Origin: Paracoccus pantotrophus
GTDB lineage: Bacteria > Pseudomonadota > Alphaproteobacteria > Rhodobacterales > Rhodobacteraceae
DNA: 64,000 bases
Reading direction: 5' to 3'
Assembly (NCBI RefSeq): GCF_008824185.1
Contig: NZ_CP044426.1
Coordinates: forward strand, 310,001 to 374,000
Each line of letters begins with the position of its first letter. The stretch's first letter is position 1. A program made the position numbers and the translations under genes. This document shows positions 58,625-64,000 of this stretch, piece by piece. The notes below the pieces were generated by a model, which was given only the letters and a program-made list of their open reading frames with translations, did not search any database and was not told where the DNA came from.

Positions 58625-59464
58625 ATGCAGTTTTCCTCGACCGAAACCTATGTGGCTCCTGCCGACCTGGCCATGGCCGTGAATGCGGCGATCACGCTGG
58701 AACGCCCGCTGCTGGTCAAGGGCGAGCCGGGCACCGGCAAGACCGAACTGGCGCGGCAGGTCGCGGCCAGCCTGGAGTTGCCCATCATCGAATGGAACGT
58801 GAAATCGACCACCCGCGCGCAGCAGGGGCTTTACGAATACGATGCCGTGTCGCGGCTGCGCGACAGCCAGCTGGGCGAGGCGCGGGTTCACGATATCGCG
58901 AACTACATCCGCAAGGGCAAGCTGTGGCAGGCCTTCGAGGCGCCGGGCAAGGTCGTGCTGCTGATCGACGAGATCGACAAGGCCGATATCGAGTTTCCGA
59001 ACGACCTCTTGCAGGAACTCGACCGCATGGAGTTCCATGTCTACGAGACCAGCGAGACGGTGGTGGCCCGGCACCGGCCGGTGGTCATCATCACCTCGAA
59101 CAACGAAAAGGAACTGCCGGACGCCTTCCTGCGCCGCTGCTTCTTCCACTACATCCGCTTTCCCGATGCAGAGACGCTGAAGCGCATCGTCGAGGTGCAT
59201 TATCCCGGCCTGAAGCCGCGGCTGCTCGACGAGGCGCTGACGCAGTTCCTGGAGCTGCGCGAGGTGCAGGGGTTGAAGAAGAAGCCCTCGACCAGCGAAC
59301 TCCTGGACTGGCTCAAGCTGATCCTGGCCGAAGATCTGGCGCCCGAGGACCTGCGGCGCCCGGCCGGAGAGATGCTGCCCAAGCTGCATGGCGCGCTCTT
59401 GAAGAACGAGCAGGACGTGGCGCTGTTCGAGCGGCTGGCCTTCATGGCCCGCCGCCAACGCTGA
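58625..59464 (+). CDS. MoxR-type AAA+ ATPase
   Basis: A 279-residue AAA+ chaperone-like ATPase. Walker A GEPGTGKT is at residues 33-40, Walker B is VVLLIDEIDKAD, sensor 1 is IITSNNEKELPDAFLRR, followed by a helical lid (TSELLDWLKLI). MoxR proteins usually work with a VWA-domain partner encoded next door to mature enzymes by metal or cofactor insertion. Here the next gene is a GNAT acetyltransferase and no VWA gene is visible, so the partner is elsewhere or unknown. Confidence 0.92.
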   Translation: MQFSSTETYVAPADLAMAVNAAITLERPLLVKGEPGTGKTELARQVAASLELPIIEWNVKSTTRAQQGLYEYDAVSRLRDSQLGEARVHDIANYIRKGKLWQAFEAPGKVVLLIDEIDKADIEFPNDLLQELDRMEFHVYETSETVVARHRPVVIITSNNEKELPDAFLRRCFFHYIRFPDAETLKRIVEVHYPGLKPRLLDEALTQFLELREVQGLKKKPSTSELLDWLKLILAEDLAPEDLRRPAGEMLPKLHGALLKNEQDVALFERLAFMARRQR

Positions 59465-59475
59465 GGGCGGCAGCG

Positions 59476-59916
59476 ATGATCCGCGCGCTTCGCCCCGAGG
59501 ATCGCAAGGGCTGGCAGCGGCTCTACGAGGGCTACCAGGCCTTCTACGGCTTCGACGACCGGCCGCCGTCGTTCTACGACCGCGCCTTCGACCGGCTGAT
59601 GGCACGCAACCCGCGCGACTTTCACGGTCTGGTGGCCGAGGCGGAGGGCCGGCTGCTGGGTCTGACGCATTACGTCTTTCACCCGAACCTGTGGCGCGAG
59701 GAGGGGGTCTGCTATCTGCAGGATCTGTTCACCGCCCCCGAGGCCCGCGGCCGCGGCATCGCCCGCGCCCTGATCGAAGGCGTCTATGCCGAGGCCGACC
59801 GCGCCGGCGTGCCTGCCGTCTATTGGCTGACGGCCGAGGACAATTATCCGGGGCGAATGCTCTATGACCGGATGGCGGTGAAGTCGCCCTTCATCCGCTA
59901 CAATCGCAAGCTGTGA
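59476..59916 (+). CDS. GNAT family N-acetyltransferase
   Basis: A 146-residue acetyltransferase with the acetyl-CoA binding block LFTAPEARGRGIARALIEGV and a C-terminal DNYPGRMLYDRMAVKSPFIRYNRK. The substrate is unknown. It starts 11 bases after the MoxR stop and is probably co-transcribed. A nine-base GC hairpin follows at 59933-59954. Confidence 0.9.
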   Translation: MIRALRPEDRKGWQRLYEGYQAFYGFDDRPPSFYDRAFDRLMARNPRDFHGLVAEAEGRLLGLTHYVFHPNLWREEGVCYLQDLFTAPEARGRGIARALIEGVYAEADRAGVPAVYWLTAEDNYPGRMLYDRMAVKSPFIRYNRKL

Positions 59917-59932
59917 TGCGCCTGTAAGGCAA

Positions 59933-59954
59933 GGGGCGGCCCGAAGGCCGCCCC
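59933..59954. terminator. GC hairpin between convergent GNAT and transglycosylase genes
   Basis: GGGGCGGCC-CGAA-GGCCGCCCC, a perfect nine-base stem with a tetraloop. There is no T run on either side, so termination efficiency is uncertain. Confidence 0.5.
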
Positions 59955-59975
59955 CGCGATCCGCTGTCCCTCGCC

Positions 59976-60470
59976 TCAGCGCAGGCCGGTGGCTTGCAGC
60001 AGGCCCTTGCGCTTGGCCTCGTAGTAATAGCCGCGGGCATACCATTTCACCGCGGCATCCTTGTCGCCGTCGGCGACCATATAGGCGCCGCGCAGGTATT
60101 TGACGCCGTATTTCAGGTTCGTCTCGGCATCGAGCAGCCCGGCGGGCGGGCCCTGATAGCCCATGCCGCGCGCGGTGGCGGGCAGGATCTGCATCAGCCC
60201 GTAATAGGGGCCGTTGCGGGCGCCGGGACGATGGGTCGATTCGCGGATGATGACGCGCTGCACCAGGTCCACCGGCACATCGTATTCCGCCGCGTATTTG
60301 TTGATCAGCCGGCGCAGTTCCGGTGTCTCGTTCGGATGCAGCGCCGCGACCTGGGCGGCCGAGGCGCGGGGTTCGACCAGATAGCGGCGGTCGGGATCGA
60401 CCCGGTTGTCGCCGCAGGCGCCGACGGCCAGCGTGCCGGCCAGCGCCAACAGTCCGAGGATGGATTTCAT
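59976..60470 (-). CDS. Lytic transglycosylase lipoprotein (SLT domain)
   Basis: Cleaves peptidoglycan glycan strands with 1,6-anhydro product formation. It has 164 residues. A lipoprotein signal peptide ends at lipobox VGA-C19. The SLT domain holds the catalytic E77 (IIRESTHRPGA), GLMQILPATARGMGY and NLKYGVKYLRGAY. The ATG at 60470 is chosen for AGGGG upstream. The domain is short, with little besides the catalytic core. Confidence 0.9.
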   Translation of the reverse strand: MKSILGLLALAGTLAVGACGDNRVDPDRRYLVEPRASAAQVAALHPNETPELRRLINKYAAEYDVPVDLVQRVIIRESTHRPGARNGPYYGLMQILPATARGMGYQGPPAGLLDAETNLKYGVKYLRGAYMVADGDKDAAVKWYARGYYYEAKRKGLLQATGLR

Positions 60471-60533
60471 GACTGCCCCTTGTCTTTTCATTGACCAAGG
60501 GATTAGCCGCAGCTGCCAGAGTCGGGGAAATCA

Positions 60534-60565
60534 AAAGACAGGACCGCCCGGTTCAGGGGCGGTCC
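60534..60565 (-). terminator. Terminator downstream of lpdA
   Basis: Nine-base stem GGACCGCCC / GGGCGGTCC with a seven-base loop; on the minus strand it is followed by TGTCTTTTG. It lies about 53 bases after the lpdA stop. Confidence 0.65.
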
Positions 60566-60617
60566 ATCGGCGGAAACCCGCCGCAACATGGTGCCGGTTT
60601 CGGTGGCGATCCGCCGA

Positions 60618-62012
60618 TCAGGCGTGGATCGCGCCGTCGCCGCAGGCCAGCGCCGCCTCGCGCACCGCTTCCGAGCAGGTCGGATGGGCGTGGCAGGTCA
60701 GTGCGATGTCCTGGGCCGAGGCGCCGAATTCCATCGCCACGCAGACCTCGTGGATCATCTCGCCGGCATTCGGGCCGATGATGTGGCAGCCCAGCACCCG
60801 ATCGGTCTCGGCATCGGCGATCATCTTGACGAAGCCCTCGGCCTGGAACAGGGCCTTGGCGCGGGCATTGCCCATGAAGGGGAACTTGCCGACCTTGACC
60901 TTGCGGCCGCTTTCCTTGGCGGCCTCTTCGGTCAGCCCGACCGAGGCGACCTCGGGCGTGGTATAGATCACGCCGGGGATCACGTCGTAATTCACATGGC
61001 CATGCTTGCCGGCGATGACCTCGGCCACCGCCATGCCCTCGTCCTCGGCCTTGTGGGCCAGCATCGGGCCCGGCACCGCGTCGCCGATGGCGTAGATGCC
61101 CTTGACGCTGGTCTGCCAGTGTTCGTCGATCTGGACGAAGCCGCGATCGGTCAGCGCGACGCCGACCTTGTCCAGGCCCAGCCCGGCGACATAGGGGCGG
61201 CGGCCGGTGGCGACCAGCACGCATTCGGCCTTGATCTCATGCTCGCTGTCGTCCTTGCGCAGCTTGTACTTGACCTCGGCCTTGCCCTTTTCGACCTCGA
61301 CCTCGGACACGGCCGCGCCCAGGACGAATTTCAGCCCCTGTTTCGCCAGGATGCGCTGGAACTGCTTTTGCACCTCGGCGTCCATGCCGGGGGTGATGGC
61401 GTCCAGGAACTCGACCACCGTTACCTCGGCGCCGAGCCGGGCATAGGCCGAACCCAGTTCCAGCCCGATCACGCCCGCGCCGATCACCACCATCGACTTG
61501 GGGATCTTCGGCAGCGACAGGGCGCCGGTCGAATCGACGACGATGCCGGCGGCATTATCGACCTCGACCCCCTTCAGGCTGGCCGGTTCCGAGCCGGTGG
61601 CGATGACGATGTTCTTCGTCTCGTGGACGGTGTCGCCGACCTTGACCTTGCCGGGCGCTTCGATGCTGGCCCAGCCCTTGAGCCAGTCGATCTTGTTCTT
61701 CTTGAACAGGAACTCGATGCCCTTGGTATTGCCGGCGACCGTCTCGGCCTTGTAGCCCTGCATCTTGTCCCAATCGACCTTGGGCTTGGCGCCCATCAGG
61801 CCCATCTTCTCGAAATTCTCGTGGGTCTCGTGCAGCATGTGGCTGGCATGCAGCAGCGCCTTGGAGGGGATGCAGCCGACGTTCAGGCAGGTGCCGCCCA
61901 GCGTCTCGCGTCCCTCGACGCAGGCGACCTTCAGGCCCAGCTGGGCGGCGCGGATCGCGCAGACATAGCCGCCGGGACCGGCGCCGATCACGATCAGGTC
62001 ATAGGTGGACAT
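60618..62012 (-). CDS. lpdA: Dihydrolipoyl dehydrogenase
   Basis: The E3 flavoenzyme that reoxidises dihydrolipoamide of 2-oxoacid dehydrogenase complexes with NAD+. It has 464 residues. The redox disulfide is C42/C47 (GGTCLNVGCIPSKALL), FAD binds at VIGAGPGGYVCAI, NAD at VVIGAGVIGLELGS, and the catalytic His is in HAHPTCSEAVREAAL. It lies downstream of sucB on the same strand, separated by two small genes, so it probably serves the 2-oxoglutarate dehydrogenase complex. Confidence 0.96.
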   Translation of the reverse strand: MSTYDLIVIGAGPGGYVCAIRAAQLGLKVACVEGRETLGGTCLNVGCIPSKALLHASHMLHETHENFEKMGLMGAKPKVDWDKMQGYKAETVAGNTKGIEFLFKKNKIDWLKGWASIEAPGKVKVGDTVHETKNIVIATGSEPASLKGVEVDNAAGIVVDSTGALSLPKIPKSMVVIGAGVIGLELGSAYARLGAEVTVVEFLDAITPGMDAEVQKQFQRILAKQGLKFVLGAAVSEVEVEKGKAEVKYKLRKDDSEHEIKAECVLVATGRRPYVAGLGLDKVGVALTDRGFVQIDEHWQTSVKGIYAIGDAVPGPMLAHKAEDEGMAVAEVIAGKHGHVNYDVIPGVIYTTPEVASVGLTEEAAKESGRKVKVGKFPFMGNARAKALFQAEGFVKMIADAETDRVLGCHIIGPNAGEMIHEVCVAMEFGASAQDIALTCHAHPTCSEAVREAALACGDGAIHA

Positions 62013-62062
62013 TCAGGTCTCCTTGCAGTTCGCGGCGCGCTTGCCGGCGCCGCCCGTTCGGT

Positions 62063-62455
62063 TCAGGTGAATAAGGCGATCAGGATCATCGCCAGCGTGG
62101 CGACGAACCCCACCCCCCAGATGACCGAGCGCCAGGGCGACCAGCCATAGGCATAGGCGGGAATATAAAGCAGCCGCGCCAGCAGGTAGCTCCAGGCGCA
62201 AAGCACGGTCAGGGCCGAGCCGGCATCCGACAGCACCACCAGCACGACGGCGATGGTAAAGAGGATCAGTCCCTCGAAATGATTGTCCGCAGCGCGGCGC
62301 AGCCGTCCGGTCAGCGCGGAAAACTCCGGCTGCCTGTCGCGCGGGCTGGCGTTCCATTTCGCGCCGACATCGCGGTTCATCGAGGCGGCGGCCAGGCCGA
62401 TCTGCACGGCTTGCAGCAGCGCGGCCAGCGCCAGGGCGGTGGTTTCGGCGGCCAT
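62063..62455 (-). CDS. MAPEG family membrane protein
   Basis: A 130-residue protein with four hydrophobic helices (ALALAALLQAVQIGLAAAS; LILFTIAVVLVVLSDA; LCAWSYLLARLLYIPAYAYG; VGFVATLAMILIALF). The pattern RRAADNHFEGLILFTIAV and the RLLYIPAYAYG segment are characteristic of MAPEG proteins, which in eukaryotes are glutathione-dependent membrane enzymes; bacterial roles are mostly unknown. The ATG at 62455 shares one base with the preceding stop (TGATG). Confidence 0.88.
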   Translation of the reverse strand: MAAETTALALAALLQAVQIGLAAASMNRDVGAKWNASPRDRQPEFSALTGRLRRAADNHFEGLILFTIAVVLVVLSDAGSALTVLCAWSYLLARLLYIPAYAYGWSPWRSVIWGVGFVATLAMILIALFT

Positions 62456-62712
62456 CAGGCGGTCTCGACCAGGTGGAAGGCGGTGGCCGAGACGCCGGCC
62501 TGGCTGTTGAAGACCCCCGCTGCCCCTTCCAGATAGGCCCTGGCCACCGCCGCGTCGCCCACCTGGAACAGCGCCCAGGCGCTCTGGTCGTTCTCGCGCC
62601 ACAGCTGCAGCAGCGACAGGCCGTTATTGCCGCGATCCTCGGCATCGGCGTCGAAGGCGGCCTTGAAGGCGGCGTAACCGGCGATGGTGTAATGGGCGAT
62701 CATCTGGGTCAT
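62455..62712 (-). CDS. Small dimeric-barrel-like protein of unknown function
   Basis: An 85-residue protein starting MTQMIAHYTIAGYAAFKAAFD, with GGAGGAG just upstream, a strong ribosome binding site. Length and strand pattern suggest a ferredoxin-like dimeric alpha/beta barrel, as in ABM or DUF3764-type proteins; I cannot place it in a family with certainty. It is coupled to the MAPEG gene by a one-base stop/start overlap and lies between sucB and lpdA. Confidence 0.75.
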   Translation of the reverse strand: MTQMIAHYTIAGYAAFKAAFDADAEDRGNNGLSLLQLWRENDQSAWALFQVGDAAVARAYLEGAAGVFNSQAGVSATAFHLVETA

Positions 62713-62833
62713 GGGGGACTCCTCCGTTTCGGCCCGGCTTCCCGTCGGGATGAGCGGCAAGGCGGCCCGGTGCGGGTCAACGGATACAGGCCGGAAAGAG
62801 TTGCGCGGCGGCTTCCTGGGCGCGCCGGGGGCG

Positions 62834-62855
62834 GGCCTGCCGCCCCCGGCAGGCC
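62834..62855 (-). terminator. GC hairpin after sucB
   Basis: GGCCTGCC / GGCAGGCC, eight-base perfect stem with a six-base loop, four bases after the sucB stop. It has no T run, so it may attenuate rather than end transcription toward the downstream genes. Confidence 0.5.
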
Positions 62856-62859
62856 GGGA

Positions 62860-64000
62860 TCACAGGTCCATCAGCAGGCGGCGCGGATCCTCCAGTGCCT
62901 CCTTGACGCGCACGAGGAAGGTCACGGCGCCCTTGCCGTCCACGATGCGGTGGTCGTAGCTCAGCGCCAGGTACATCATCGGCCGGATGACGATCTGGCC
63001 GTCCACGACGACCGGGCGGTCCTGGATCTTGTGCATGCCCAGGATGCCCGATTGCGGCGGGTTCAGGATCGGCGAGGACATCAGCGAGCCGTAGACGCCG
63101 CCGTTCGAGATGGTGAAGGTGCCGCCCTGCATTTCCGCCATGGTCAGCTTGCCGTCGCGGGCGCGGGTGCCCAGCTCGGCGATCTCCTTCTCGATCCGGG
63201 CGAAGCTCTTCTGGTCGGCATCGCGTACCACCGGCACCACCAGGCCGCTGGGCGTGCCCACCGCCACGCCCATGTGGACGAAGTTCTTGTAGACCACGTC
63301 GCCGCCGTCGATCTCGGCATTGACCTCGGGCACTTCCTTCAGCGCGTGGCAGCAGGCCTTCACGAAGAAGGACATGAAGCCGAGCTTGACCTTGTGCTTC
63401 TTCTCGAACTGGTCCTTGTAGGTGTTGCGCAGGTCCATGATGCCCTTCATGTCCACCTCGTTATAGGTGGTCAGCATCGCGGCGGTGTTCTGCGCGTCCT
63501 TGAGCCGGCGGGCGATGGTGGCGCGCAGGCGGGTCATCTTGACCCGCTCCTCGCGCGCCGCGTCATCGGCCGAGCTGGGCGCGCGCGGCGCCTGGGCCGG
63601 GGCCGGGGCGGGCGAGGCGGCGGCCGGTGCCGTAGCCGCGCGGGCCACGTCCTCCTTCATCACCCGGCCGTCGCGGCCGGTGCCGGTGACGGCATCGCGG
63701 CTGACGCCGGCCTCGGCCATGGCCTTCTTGGCCGAGGGCGCATCCTCGACATCCTTGCGCGGTGCGGGGGTTTCCGGGCCGGCGCCGGGCGATTGCACGG
63801 CGGCTGCGGCAGCAGCAGGGGCCTCGGCCCCGGGGGTCGCGGTCGCGCCCTCGGTGATGACCGCCAGCCGGGCGCTGGCCTCGACCGTTGCGCCCTCGGG
63901 GCGAGGATCTCGGCCAGCACGCCCGCGGCGGGAGCCGGAACCTCGACCGAGACCTTGTCGGTCTCAAGCTCGCACAGCATCTCGTCCTGCGCGACCGCAT
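62860..64000 (-). pseudogene. sucB: 2-oxoglutarate dehydrogenase E2 (dihydrolipoyl succinyltransferase), 5' cut by window edge and frameshifted
   Basis: The E2 core of the 2-oxoglutarate dehydrogenase complex. From the window edge the lipoyl domain is visible with its lipoylated lysine (LCELETDKVSVEV). After VLAEILAP the frame breaks near 63897-63901: adding one C to the run on the coding strand restores PEGATVEASARLAVITEG and continues into the peripheral-subunit-binding domain (SAKKAMAEAGVSRDAV) and the catalytic domain with the HRIVDG active site (DHRIVDGKGAVTF). As written the gene is broken by one missing base, which may be a sequencing error, because the rest is perfectly conserved. Confidence 0.85.

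Overview
The window is chromosomal DNA of a high-GC alphaproteobacterium, most likely a Rhodobacterales species close to Paracoccus. The signs are a sarcosine oxidase cluster, CcmI-type cytochrome c maturation, the order glyQ / small membrane protein / glyS / PPDK-like gene, a long FolB, a DksA with a degenerate zinc finger, and a dispersed hairpin + ATTT repeat at gene ends. The species is inferred, not proven. Apart from two G/C-run frameshifts it reads as compact, ordinary core genome. I see no insertion sequence, prophage, integrase, CRISPR array or origin.

Layout. 1-3.2 kb (minus): partial gltD, uppP and an NDUFA9-like reductase. 3.2-4.5 kb: a gene-free stretch, tRNA-Leu(CAG) with a strong terminator, and a NUDIX hydrolase. 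4.5-6.3 kb: a response-regulator phosphatase divergent from a frameshifted Hpt gene. 6.3-10.3 kb: ilvA, an orphan membrane protein, argG and mog. 10.3-15.2 kb: an frcRBCAK-type sugar uptake locus with a clear operator palindrome. 15.2-18.4 kb: DnaJ/CbpM, then DUF1289-ruvX-ccmI in overlapping frames. 18.5-24.9 kb: soxB, an inserted small membrane protein, soxDAG and a secreted orphan. 25-29.5 kb: sodB, a periplasmic copper chaperone, a GDSL esterase, copA and a possible Cys/His-rich leader ORF before copA.

29.6-31.3 kb: an L,D-transpeptidase and selU. 31.3-36.9 kb (minus): a BMP-type nucleoside ABC importer ending in purine nucleoside phosphorylase, so uptake and phosphorolysis are coupled. 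36.9-39.2 kb: rimI, tsaB, nfuA and a universal stress protein. 39.3-41.2 kb: a sugar transferase and a sugar epimerase. 41.2-44.9 kb: truA, an XpaC-like protein with a 27-residue membrane peptide, tRNA-Gly(TCC) and trkH. 44.9-52.7 kb: a secreted SPOR-like protein, glyQ, a small membrane protein, glyS and a PPDK-like protein.

52.9-56.7 kb: a cell wall hydrolase, folB, folP and glmM. 56.9-60.5 kb: an FAD monooxygenase, dksA, a MoxR ATPase, a GNAT acetyltransferase and a lytic transglycosylase. 60.6-64 kb: lpdA, a MAPEG protein, a small barrel protein and the 3' part of sucB, which is frameshifted in this sequence.

The items most worth a second look are the Cys/His-rich ORF ahead of copA, the two-hairpin + ATTT repeat family, the low-GC patch inside glyS, the PPDK-like protein with a decayed ATP-grasp half, and the two single-base frameshifts (Hpt, sucB).
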